Below, one piece after another: positions 26,001-33,394 of a stretch of DNA of 64,000 nt. A model generated the notes under the pieces. It was not told where the DNA came from and searched no databases. It saw only the letters and a program-made list of their open reading frames with translations. Every line of letters begins with the position of its first letter. Within the stretch, counting starts at the first letter, position 1. The DNA is from Candidatus Cloacimonadota bacterium (GTDB lineage: Bacteria; Cloacimonadota; Cloacimonadia; Cloacimonadales; Cloacimonadaceae). The stretch is taken from contig JAKOXG010000005.1 in the NCBI GenBank assembly GCA_029781115.1, forward strand, positions 16,538 to 80,537, in the 5' to 3' direction. The translations under genes and the position numbers were made by a program.

Positions 26001-27938
26001 GATGCGCCCGTCCTCATCTCTCCTGCGAATAATGCCAGCGGCGTGGCTGCCAATCCCACCTTCGCTTGGGATGATGCCATAACTGGCGGCAGGCCGGCAT
26101 CTTACAAAATCTTCTGTGATGCCAACAACCCGCCCACCACGCAGATCGGCACCAGCACAACCTGCAGCTTCACCTCGCCGATTAACTACCCCTACGACAG
26201 CACTTTCTATTGGACGGTAACAGCTGCGAATGATCTGGGAGAAAGTGAGCCCGCCACGCCCTTCAGCTTTACCACCCGCATCGATCCTATCATTTATGAC
26301 CTGCCCTGGCTGGAGGATTTTACCGCCACCGCCTTCCCGCCTGAGGATTGGGCTCGCTACACGGGCTTGTATCCCACAGAAACCCTCACCCCATACACAG
26401 GTGGATGGACGAGAAGAAACTTTGACGGCAATCCTGCCGCCAGCCTCAATATCTATAGCACTCCGGTCAGGTATTGGTTAGTCACGCCGCCCATTTCTAT
26501 TCCGGCTGGAGCTTACCGGCTGAGCTTCGATCTGGCTCTCACTCAACGCAACAACTCAAATCCGGTTGATCCGACCCTGCAACAAGATGACAGGTTCATT
26601 GTCTTTATCGCCGATAACCCCACCATGGTTGACGCCACGCCCCTGAGAGAGTGGAACAACACCGGCTCTCCTCATGTGTATAACACTATCTCGCACACGG
26701 GCACAAAGCAGTATTTAGACCTCAGCAGCCACAGCGGTGTCAAATACATCGCCTTCTACGGTGAATCAACCGTCTCCGGAGGAGGAGGCAGCGTCTACGT
26801 GGACAATGTCTTGGTAGGTGAAACGCCTGCTACAGCCATTTTTGCCTATACACCTGAGGCAATTGATTTTGGCCAGGTGGCCTACAACACTCCCAGCGAA
26901 GCGGTGAATGTAACAGTCACAAACACCGGCTCAGGTGTCATCAATCTCAGCGCATCTGACATCAGTATTATTGGCACCAATGCAGCTGATTTTGCCTTTG
27001 CCGCCAGCAACCTGCCGGCAAGTTTGGCCATGGGCGAATCCGTGAGCATCCCCGTGAACGTGCAAAGCAGCACCGAAGGCAACATATCCGCCACCCTGCG
27101 TTTAGCTTACAACGCTGAAAACTACGACGTGGCGCTGAGTGCCTTTGTGCTGCTGGAAGGAATGGCAGTGGTGGGCAACGGAACGAGCTACAATAATCAC
27201 TATACCAATCCATCGGTCTATGGTAGTTACCACAGATATGGCCGTGAGCAATACATCTTGACTGCCGCTGAATTGACCGCAGCAGGTGTGCAACCCGGCC
27301 TGATCAACTCCATCGGCTTCAACGTCTTTGCTCCCAACGACTGCGCAGACCTTGCCAACTTCAGCATCAGCATACGCGCCATCAGCGACACGGAATTTGG
27401 GAACTCCAGCTTCTTTACCGGTCTTACCCAAGTGTATGCTGTAGACACCTACACCCCCGTATCCGGTTGGAATCAGCACGTCCTCACCACACCTTTCACC
27501 TGGAACGGCTCCTCAAACCTCGTGATCCAGACCAGCTTCGGCAGGTCAGCTTCTTATACGCAAAACGCCAGTGTCTATTACACCGATACTTCGCCCGCAA
27601 AGCGAACCTTGTTCTACCGTCATGACACCACTGCCTGGGATACGGTGGGCACAGGAACGTTAAGCTATAATCGCCCTAATATAGCGCTTCTCATGGATAC
27701 CGAATCCAGTGTTCTGATTCCACCTGTGGTGCAGGCGTCTATCTCTGGCTCGAATGTGGTCTTGGAGTGGGAGCCGGTATTTGGTGCTACCAGCTATCTG
27801 GTCTACGCCTCGGATGATCCCTGTAACTTTGGCTCTGATCCCATAACCACCGTTACCACCAATAGCTGCACCCTGCCCGCAACAGCAGCCATGCGCTTCT
27901 TCAGGGTAGTCAGCAGTAACGAACTCTTTGGTGAATAA
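23028..27938 (+). CDS. Large secreted multidomain protein (FN3, choice-of-anchor-D/ASPM-like and adhesin-like modules)
   Basis: This 1636-residue secreted protein has a signal peptide (about 1-24, ending SIGNAA). Visible modules are FN3-like segments (APTLVSPADGAYAF near 205; APVLISPANNAS near 985), three ASPM/SPD-2/Hydin-like modules with 'FTINYTPTAVGNHSGTFTI'-type strands (near 520, 790 and 1325) and jelly-roll-like modules beginning YPYTEGFETG (near 585), FESFEDTEFPPPEW (near 850) and LEDFTATAFPPEDW (near 1105). The ATG at 23028 is chosen because GAGGAG and a signal peptide fit it; an in-frame ATG at 22881 would add 49 unlikely residues. Unlike other secreted proteins here it has no FNP-type sorting tail and ends in an FN3-like strand. 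Likely a surface or extracellular adhesion or binding protein. Confidence 0.8.
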   Translation: MKSRFAFILLLALMLSVFSIGNAATVQIGSGSGSTGYLPLSGSYAYSYTQQIYTQEQVNCAGTITKIRFYYVSGTIDNNKDLTIYLGHTQKDTFSSTGDWVVYSDLTQVFSGDVSSLMPASTYAWMEITLSTPFAYNNIDNLVLAVDENTPDSGNMSWGAFTSGSSTGIYYRDNTTNPDPSNPPYANGRTNIINRIQLEITATAAPLAPTLVSPADGAYAFDTHSLSWASTVGSAGVTGYDVYLDGNLVSSNQTETSYPLSPTKGLGQHTWYVVARNELGASPASETRTFELVEPVFIGNQSYLRQTPFNAYNSYGRSLALYTSAQIGQVGQISGLGWYVYTPGHASIPYKVYIKPTTAEEVAPMTWNAFTAEATLVKEGSYSFDRQGWHTLTLDTPFTFSGDNLLIGVEANFGGNGAGSGGYPSFYHSSCSAGLHQYWHSNSAPPTGDGTPITYLPNLAVIMAPVAAEPSFVLSPTEWNYGPTIITITSSRTFSVGNVGDGTLNITGISPISDGFFTLVDAPEFPVALTFGQTASFTINYTPTAVGNHSGTFTISHADSTADLTVSGECFDPTIHNYPYTEGFETGQAHDTPVQNWLQILDNGKTNYWMANSGYSDQNRSPRSGEFNAFLKWDSNAWLIKPFQMQADQSYDVEVWARQSVSTPAYAKLALYYGTEGSIAAMTNTIVAQTGIVSGDYQKLKGSFTPAESGVYWIGIHGLTSNSTWYISIDDLSVQHTPVNPVFTHTPDAIGFGSIYANTTTEYQDITVTNTAGGTLNLTAADISITGPGAAMFEIDPTGLPLALTADQSGVIPVRYNPTVTGKHNATLQMAFAGTNHEVALSGRAVDENALFESFEDTEFPPPEWHGNWSRNTSQAQHGSASAYKYGHYLNQYVLSTPMLIIEDDSMLDFWACCANSAGILQVVYSSDRTNWIQIGANITFAESNTWYYHEIDLSFLSGTNYYLGLRTGLVSYCAYYVDMVVGPEVAPLPPDAPVLISPANNASGVAANPTFAWDDAITGGRPASYKIFCDANNPPTTQIGTSTTCSFTSPINYPYDSTFYWTVTAANDLGESEPATPFSFTTRIDPIIYDLPWLEDFTATAFPPEDWARYTGLYPTETLTPYTGGWTRRNFDGNPAASLNIYSTPVRYWLVTPPISIPAGAYRLSFDLALTQRNNSNPVDPTLQQDDRFIVFIADNPTMVDATPLREWNNTGSPHVYNTISHTGTKQYLDLSSHSGVKYIAFYGESTVSGGGGSVYVDNVLVGETPATAIFAYTPEAIDFGQVAYNTPSEAVNVTVTNTGSGVINLSASDISIIGTNAADFAFAASNLPASLAMGESVSIPVNVQSSTEGNISATLRLAYNAENYDVALSAFVLLEGMAVVGNGTSYNNHYTNPSVYGSYHRYGREQYILTAAELTAAGVQPGLINSIGFNVFAPNDCADLANFSISIRAISDTEFGNSSFFTGLTQVYAVDTYTPVSGWNQHVLTTPFTWNGSSNLVIQTSFGRSASYTQNASVYYTDTSPAKRTLFYRHDTTAWDTVGTGTLSYNRPNIALLMDTESSVLIPPVVQASISGSNVVLEWEPVFGATSYLVYASDDPCNFGSDPITTVTTNSCTLPATAAMRFFRVVSSNELFGE

Positions 27939-27968
27939 AGAAAACTCTCTCTCCTCACATCAGATAAG

Positions 27969-28000
27969 CCCGCATGTCCTCCCCGGATGTGCGGGTTTTT
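27969..28000 (+). terminator. Rho-independent terminator after the 1636-residue protein gene
   Basis: Stem CCCGCA / TGCGGG, extended inside by further pairing around TCCCC, is followed by TTTTT, 30 bases after the stop. Confidence 0.85.
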
Positions 28001-28060
28001 CGTACGGGCGGTCGTGTAGGGTCGCTCGCCGAAGCGACCAAACAAGCGCAGCTTGTTCCC
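28001..28060. repeat. REP-like intergenic element
   Basis: ACGGGCGGTCGTGTAGGGTCGC then TCGCCGAAGCGACC, followed by AAGCGCAGCTTG. The parts recur in other order at 36539-36660 and 58120-58205. The rest of the gap to 28145 shows TAACAACTAACAACT, the complement of the GTTAG-type repeat. Confidence 0.5.
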
Positions 28061-28145
28061 GCTCCAAAACCATCCGGATCCCAAACAAAAGCACGCGCAC
28101 CCCAGAAACTTGCGCAGCGACTAACAACTAACAACTGTCAAATCG

Positions 28146-28718
28146 TTAGTGCGAATTGACCACAATCTCCTCTTTCCTAAGCCTTCTCTCGCTACCGGAA
28201 AACACGTTCAATGCCTTGCTATAGAGCGTTTTGTCGTCTTTGGGATAGCCAAAGGGTGACATCGCCACGATGCGGTAGCTCTTTGGCAAATTCAGATATT
28301 TAGCCAGTTTCTCTTCGTTGAAGGCGGCCAGCCAGCAGGAGCCCACGCCGTGTGCCCAGGCGGCCAATATCATCTGATGAAAGGAGATAGCCACATCCAC
28401 CAGATAGTAGTCCTGCTGATTCAGCCTCACGCTTTTCTTCGCTTCGGCGCAGGCAATCACCAGGCAGGGAGCGTCCTTGATGAAGTAGTTGGAAAGGCCG
28501 ATCAAGCCTGTGTGTTTGACTAACTCTTTGATCTTTTCCGGCTCGGTGATGATCACATACCGCCAGGGTTGCCGGTTTTGGGCAGAGGGGGCCAAGCGGG
28601 CGGCTTCGATCATGTCGTCGATCACTTCCTGTGGAAGAGGATCGGGCAGGAAGTCACGCACGCTGTAACGCTTTTTGATAAGTTCAATGGTATCTTTCAT
28701 GGGTTCAATTCTTTTCAT
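28146..28718 (-). CDS. Nitroreductase family protein
   Basis: This 190-residue protein matches small nitroreductases, which use FMN and NAD(P)H to reduce nitro compounds, quinones or other electron acceptors. Motifs include KRYSVRDFLPDPLP (near 15), IEAARLAPSAQNRQPWRYVI (near 38) and the later AWAHGVGSCWLAAFNEEKLA block that forms part of the FMN site. The length is normal for the family. An internal ATG at 28700 is an alternative start; neither has a clear ribosome-binding site. It follows the pyruvate:ferredoxin oxidoreductase gene but a terminator separates them. The natural substrate cannot be inferred. Confidence 0.9.
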   Translation of the reverse strand: MKRIEPMKDTIELIKKRYSVRDFLPDPLPQEVIDDMIEAARLAPSAQNRQPWRYVIITEPEKIKELVKHTGLIGLSNYFIKDAPCLVIACAEAKKSVRLNQQDYYLVDVAISFHQMILAAWAHGVGSCWLAAFNEEKLAKYLNLPKSYRIVAMSPFGYPKDDKTLYSKALNVFSGSERRLRKEEIVVNSH

Positions 28719-28749
28719 CTGTGCAGGTTAGTCAATAGAAAAGAAATGC

Positions 28750-28791
28750 AAAAAAAGTGCCGCTCCAGGACTTAAGTAGCCCCGAAGCGGC
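28750..28791 (-). terminator. Rho-independent terminator of the pyruvate:ferredoxin oxidoreductase gene
   Basis: On the minus strand GCCGCTTCGGGGC...GAGCGGC folds as a hairpin and is followed by ACTTTTTTT, 23 bases after the stop. Confidence 0.85.
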
Positions 28792-28813
28792 TTTTATCAC
28801 GGTTTTTTATCTC

Positions 28814-31800
28814 TTATTTATCTGCAAGTTCTTTGTATTGCAGGTATCTTTCCTTGTAAAACACCTTGCTGGCGTCTTGGAACTTCTCATAGCGATCCGG
28901 GAAGATGGCTTCCAAGCCGGCATAGCGGCGTTCGCCTTTGAGGAATTCGGTCACGGGCTCGGTGGGCTCTTTGCTATCCAGAGTCAAGGGGTTCTTGCCT
29001 TCCAGGGCTCTGAGTGGATTGTAGCGGTAGAGCACCCAATATCCGGTTTCCACAGCCTTTTTCTGACGGATCTGTGAGTGTGACATATCGATGCCGTGGT
29101 TGATGCAGGGAGCGTAGCAGATGACGATTGAGGGGCCGGGATAGGCTTCTGCTTCCTTGATGGCGTTGATGGCTTGCATCTTGTTGGCGCCCATGGCGAT
29201 AGCGGCCACATACACATAGCCATAGCTCATCATCATCATGCCCAAGTCCTTCTTGTTGGTGTTCTTACCTGCTTCTGCAAAGCGGGCAATGGAGCCGAGC
29301 GGGGTGCTCTTGGAGGCCTGACCACCGGTGTTGGAATACACTTCGGTGTCCAGCACCAGCACGTTGATGTTCTTGTTGGAGGCCAGCACGTGGTCCAAGC
29401 CACCGTAACCGATGTCATAAGCCCAGCCGTCTCCACCAAAGCACCAGATAGATCTTTCCAAGATGTAATCCTGCAGGACGCGGATGCGATCAAGGTGTCC
29501 GACACAACCTGCACAGGCGTTCTTGATTGCTTCGGGCAGTAAAGCTTTGATCTTCTCAGCGTTTTCCCTGGCTGCCTCGTCCACATCGTTCCAGTGCTCC
29601 AAAGCGTAGCCAAAGGCTTCTTTCAGAGCGGGATCGATGCCTTTTTCCAGCATCACTTTCATGTCTTGTTTGAGCACTTTGCGATGGGAATCCACGGCCA
29701 AACGCATACCAAATCCATACTCGGCGTTGTCTTCAAAGAGGCTGTTTGCCCAGGCGGGGCCGCGACCGTCTTTGTTGACTGTATATGGAATGGTGGGGAA
29801 GGTTCCACCCCAGATGGAGGTGCAACCGGTGGCGTTGGCGATGATCATGCGGTCGCCAAAGAGTTGCGTCACCAGCTTGATGTAGGGTGTTTCGCCGCAA
29901 CCGGCACAGGCGCCTGAGAACTCCAGGAGAGGTTGCTTGAATTGGCTGCCTTTGACGGATTCGGCTTTGGTGTTGCCCATCACGTCGTAGGGGAGCTTCT
30001 CAAAGTATTCGTAGTTGGCCTGTTCGCCTCTTTCCAGCTCCTCTTCGATGGGCATCATTTCGAGGGCTTGCTTGGGACACTCGTTCACGCAGACTTTACA
30101 GCCTTGGCAGTCGTCCACATATACTTGCAGTTTATAGCGATAGCCTTCTGCGCCGATGGCTTTGAGGGTATTGAAGCTGGCGGGAGCGTCCTTGAGATCC
30201 TCTTCCTTGATCAATTTGGGTCTGATCGCAGCGTGAGGACACACGAAGGAGCATTGGTTGCACTGGATGCAGAGTTCCGGGTTCCAGCGGGGCACAAAGG
30301 GAGACACACGACGCTTTTCCAGCTTGGCGGTGCCGCTCATGGCGTAGCCGTCAATGGTCATCTGAGAGACCTTGATCTGGTTGCCTTCTTCGCGCATGAT
30401 GGGCTCGATAACATCTTTGATAAAGCCGGTGGAGCCTTCCGGAACCAGTTGCTTCATGGGAGCGTGCTCCTCAGGAAGTGTGGCGGGAACATCGACCTGC
30501 ACCAATGCTTCGCTGGTTTTATCGATGGCGTTGAGGTTCATCTGAACGACCTTCTCGCCTCTGCGACCGTAGGTCTTGATTGCGGCTTCTTTGATCAGCT
30601 TCATCGCTTCTTCGCGGTCCAAAACGCCGGAGATGAGGAAGAATGCAGTCTGCATCACGGTGTTGATGCGTCCACCCAAGCCTACTTCTTCGGCAATCTT
30701 GAGGGCATCGATGTTGTAGAATTTGATCTTCTTGTCGATGATGGTCTTCTGCATGTCGCGGGTGAGGTTTTGGAAGGCTTCTTCGCGACTCCAGAAGGAG
30801 TTGAGCAGGAACACACCGCCTTCTTTGATGCCGCCAAGCAGGTCGAAACGGCCGATGAAGGCTTGGTTGTGACAAGCCACAAAGTCTTCGCGGGCAACCA
30901 GATACTGGCTGTGGATGGGAGCTTTGCCAAAGCGCAGGTGGCTGCGTGTGATGCCGCCGCTCTTTTTGCTGTCATATTGGAAATAGCCCTGCACGTTCAG
31001 GTCGGTATTGTCACCGATGATCTTGATGCTGTTTTTGTTGGCACCCACGGTTCCGTCCGAGCCCAAGCCCCAGAATTTGAGACTGATCGTGCCTTCAGGA
31101 ACGGTTTGGATTTCCTCATCCAAAGGCAGGCTGAGGTGGGTGACGTCATCTTCGATACCCACGGTGAAGCCATGGAAGCCCTTGGCCATCAGGTGCTTGT
31201 AAACTGCCAAGACCATGGTGGGGGTAAATTCTTTGCTGGAAAGACCATAGCGACCACCGATGATGAAGGTATCCTTGCGGTCCTTCAGGGCAGAAACCAC
31301 GTCCAGATAGAGGGGTTCGCCGATGGAACCGGGCTCTTTTGTCCTGTCTAAGACTGCGATGTTCTTTGCGCTCTTGGGAAGCACGTCCAGGAAGTATTTG
31401 GTGCTGAAGGGACGGTAGACTCTCACCTTGACCAATCCCAGCTTCATGCCGCGCTTGTCGTTGAGGTAATTGATTGCCTCTTCGATGGTTTCGCAGCTGC
31501 TGCCCATGGAAACGATCACGTGTTCGGCTTCGGGGTGTCCCACATATTCAAAGGGCTTGTAATAGCGACCGATCTTGTCGCCCACCTGCTTCATCGTCTC
31601 GGCGATGACGTCGGGTGCAGCCTGGTAAAACTTGTTGGTGGTCTCACGTCCTTGGAAATAGACGTCCGGAGAGTGCTGACCCACTTTGACGCGGGGCTTC
31701 TCAGGGTTGAGGGCGTTGGCGCGGAACTTCTCGACCAGCTTGGGATCGTTGAGCTCGGCCATGGTCTCATAGTCAACCACATTGATCTTTTGCAGCTCGT

Positions 31801-32335
31801 GCGAGGTGCGGAAGCCGTCAAAGAAGACCAGGAAGGGGATGGAGGTCTTCATCGTAGCCAACTGAGCCACGATACCCAAGTCCATCACTTCCTGCACGCT
31901 GTTGCAGGCCAAGAGGGCAAAACCCGTGTTGCGGGCAGCCATCACGTCTGAGTGGTCGCCAAAAATGGAGAGAGATTGCGCCGCAAGCGAGCGTGCGGTC
32001 ACATAAAAAACGGTGGGAAGCATCTCACCGGCGATCTTGTGCATATTGGGAAGCATCAACATCAAGCCTTGAGATGCGGTGAAAGTGGTGGTCACAGCAC
32101 CGGCAGAAAGAGAACCGTGAACTGCGCCTGCTGCGCCGGCTTCACTCTGAAGCTCGATCACATCTACAGTGGTGCCATTGATATTCTTGCGCCCTTCCGC
32201 TGCCCAAGCATCGGCGAGCTCTCCCATCCCTGATGAAGGGGTGATGGGGAAAATGGCAGCAACGTCTGCAAATGCATAAGCTACGTGTGCTGCTGCGGCA
32301 TTGCCGTCCATGGTAGTTTTCTTTTGTTTAGCCAT
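28814..32335 (-). CDS. nifJ: Pyruvate:ferredoxin (flavodoxin) oxidoreductase, single-chain
   Basis: This 1173-residue protein has the full length of the homodimeric enzyme that converts pyruvate and CoA to acetyl-CoA, CO2 and reduced ferredoxin (or the reverse). Domains in order: N-terminal TPP pyrimidine-binding region (MDGNAAAAHVAYAFADVAAIFPITPSS), transketolase-like core, gamma-type domain (about 430-620), two 4Fe-4S clusters (CIQCNQCSFVCPH near 690 and CQGCKVCVNECPK near 745) and the C-terminal TPP pyrophosphate domain (CAGCGE near 808; GDGWAYDIGYGGLDHV near 960, DTEVYSNTGGQ). It is cytosolic and central to an anaerobic, amino-acid- or pyruvate-fermenting metabolism. It is transcribed singly, between a shared 18-base promoter box and its own terminator. 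Confidence 0.97.
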   Translation of the reverse strand: MAKQKKTTMDGNAAAAHVAYAFADVAAIFPITPSSGMGELADAWAAEGRKNINGTTVDVIELQSEAGAAGAVHGSLSAGAVTTTFTASQGLMLMLPNMHKIAGEMLPTVFYVTARSLAAQSLSIFGDHSDVMAARNTGFALLACNSVQEVMDLGIVAQLATMKTSIPFLVFFDGFRTSHELQKINVVDYETMAELNDPKLVEKFRANALNPEKPRVKVGQHSPDVYFQGRETTNKFYQAAPDVIAETMKQVGDKIGRYYKPFEYVGHPEAEHVIVSMGSSCETIEEAINYLNDKRGMKLGLVKVRVYRPFSTKYFLDVLPKSAKNIAVLDRTKEPGSIGEPLYLDVVSALKDRKDTFIIGGRYGLSSKEFTPTMVLAVYKHLMAKGFHGFTVGIEDDVTHLSLPLDEEIQTVPEGTISLKFWGLGSDGTVGANKNSIKIIGDNTDLNVQGYFQYDSKKSGGITRSHLRFGKAPIHSQYLVAREDFVACHNQAFIGRFDLLGGIKEGGVFLLNSFWSREEAFQNLTRDMQKTIIDKKIKFYNIDALKIAEEVGLGGRINTVMQTAFFLISGVLDREEAMKLIKEAAIKTYGRRGEKVVQMNLNAIDKTSEALVQVDVPATLPEEHAPMKQLVPEGSTGFIKDVIEPIMREEGNQIKVSQMTIDGYAMSGTAKLEKRRVSPFVPRWNPELCIQCNQCSFVCPHAAIRPKLIKEEDLKDAPASFNTLKAIGAEGYRYKLQVYVDDCQGCKVCVNECPKQALEMMPIEEELERGEQANYEYFEKLPYDVMGNTKAESVKGSQFKQPLLEFSGACAGCGETPYIKLVTQLFGDRMIIANATGCTSIWGGTFPTIPYTVNKDGRGPAWANSLFEDNAEYGFGMRLAVDSHRKVLKQDMKVMLEKGIDPALKEAFGYALEHWNDVDEAARENAEKIKALLPEAIKNACAGCVGHLDRIRVLQDYILERSIWCFGGDGWAYDIGYGGLDHVLASNKNINVLVLDTEVYSNTGGQASKSTPLGSIARFAEAGKNTNKKDLGMMMMSYGYVYVAAIAMGANKMQAINAIKEAEAYPGPSIVICYAPCINHGIDMSHSQIRQKKAVETGYWVLYRYNPLRALEGKNPLTLDSKEPTEPVTEFLKGERRYAGLEAIFPDRYEKFQDASKVFYKERYLQYKELADK

Positions 32336-32406
32336 GTCTGCTAACTCCTTTTATTCTTTTTTTATTGTTATACCAAAAATAGGGTTTGCAGACATGGGAA
32401 TTTGAA

Positions 32407-32424
32407 GGGGCTTTTATGTCAAGC
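32407..32424 (-). promoter_or_regulatory. Promoter box GCTTGACATAAAAGCCCC for the pyruvate:ferredoxin oxidoreductase gene
   Basis: Identical over 18 bases to the box at 4316-4333. TTGACA is on the minus strand 84 bases upstream of the start; the -10 region is poor (TCCCAT at 17 bases). Confidence 0.5.
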
Positions 32425-32472
32425 AAGAAGTTGATAACAGGGGTAGTTGGGGAGAAATCAGAGGCTATGCTG

Positions 32473-33159
32473 CTATGGGACGGCAAGGCTCTTCCTCTGC
32501 CTCCAATCCGGCAGATACTGATCCAGCAAGCCGTAGAAGCGTTCGTTATGCCCTCTTTCCAGCAGATGCACCAGCTCATGCACCACCACATATTCCAGAT
32601 ATGCGTCGCACTTCTTGGCCAGTTCCAAGCTCAGCCAGATGCGCTTGTCACGCGTGTTGCAGCTACCCCACTTGGTCTTCATCCGCTTGATATTCCAAGA
32701 GTTTGCCTGCACGCCCAACACCCTCTGCCATTTATTCATCAAAGGCTGCACCCTGGCTTTGAGCCTGACTCGATACCACTCTTGCAGCATCCTGGGCACC
32801 TGCTCCGGAGTCCTGCCCGGCTTCAAATACAAGTCTATACGCCCTTCATGGAGATGGATGCGGTTTGAGCTGGCGTCCGGTATCAGGTTCAAGATGTAGC
32901 TTTTACCCTCCAATTGGTGCGTGGAGCCACTCTCGTAGCTGATAGATGCTGCTGGCTTTACCTTTGCCAATTGCCTCTCGATCCAACTCAGCTTGGACTC
33001 CAGGAACCGCCTCACGCGCTCTTCGTCCATGCGCAGCGGCACCGAGACCCGGATCCTTCCCGTAGCGGGATAGACCGCCAGGTTGATATTCTTGATGCGC
33101 TTGCGCTGCAGCTCGATGCTGTGTCCTTGCAGGATGATCGTCTTTTCTTTGCTGTTCAT
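32473..33159 (-). CDS. YgjP-type zinc metallopeptidase (DUF45 / SprT-like)
   Basis: This 228-residue protein carries the zinc motif VVHELVHLLERGHNERFY near the C-terminus: two histidines and a glutamate in HELVH, and a third histidine downstream. An N-terminal part, including the RKRIKNINLAVYPATGRIRVSVP block, is typical of the YgjP/DUF45 family. Members are cytosolic metallopeptidase-like proteins whose substrates are mostly unknown. The ATG at 33159 (with GGAAAG upstream) is preferred to an in-frame TTG at 33195, which is itself part of a TTGACA box. It lies upstream of, and reads toward, the oxidoreductase gene, with 137 bases between them. Confidence 0.88.
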   Translation of the reverse strand: MNSKEKTIILQGHSIELQRKRIKNINLAVYPATGRIRVSVPLRMDEERVRRFLESKLSWIERQLAKVKPAASISYESGSTHQLEGKSYILNLIPDASSNRIHLHEGRIDLYLKPGRTPEQVPRMLQEWYRVRLKARVQPLMNKWQRVLGVQANSWNIKRMKTKWGSCNTRDKRIWLSLELAKKCDAYLEYVVVHELVHLLERGHNERFYGLLDQYLPDWRQRKSLAVP

Positions 33160-33256
33160 GCTTTCCACGTTTGGAGAGTGCCCTCTTTTTGTCAATAGTG
33201 AAGCGTCATGATATTTGCAGAAACCCTTGAAAGTGTCAATTATAGCGAAATAAAGC

Positions 33257-33285
33257 TTGACAGATTTCCACAGTCAAAAGACAAT
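33257..33285 (+). promoter_or_regulatory. Promoter of the caspase-FGE fusion gene
   Basis: TTGACA (33257-33262), 17-base spacer, GACAAT (33280-33285; 4/6). It is 110 bases before the ATG at 33395. Confidence 0.55.
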
Positions 33286-33394
33286 GCCGTTCAATGCTTG
33301 ACTTTACATAGACGTGTATTGACGAGGAGCTGCAAATGCCCTCCAAAGAACCTTTCAAACAACTAACACTCAACCAATAACACATGAGGATAAC

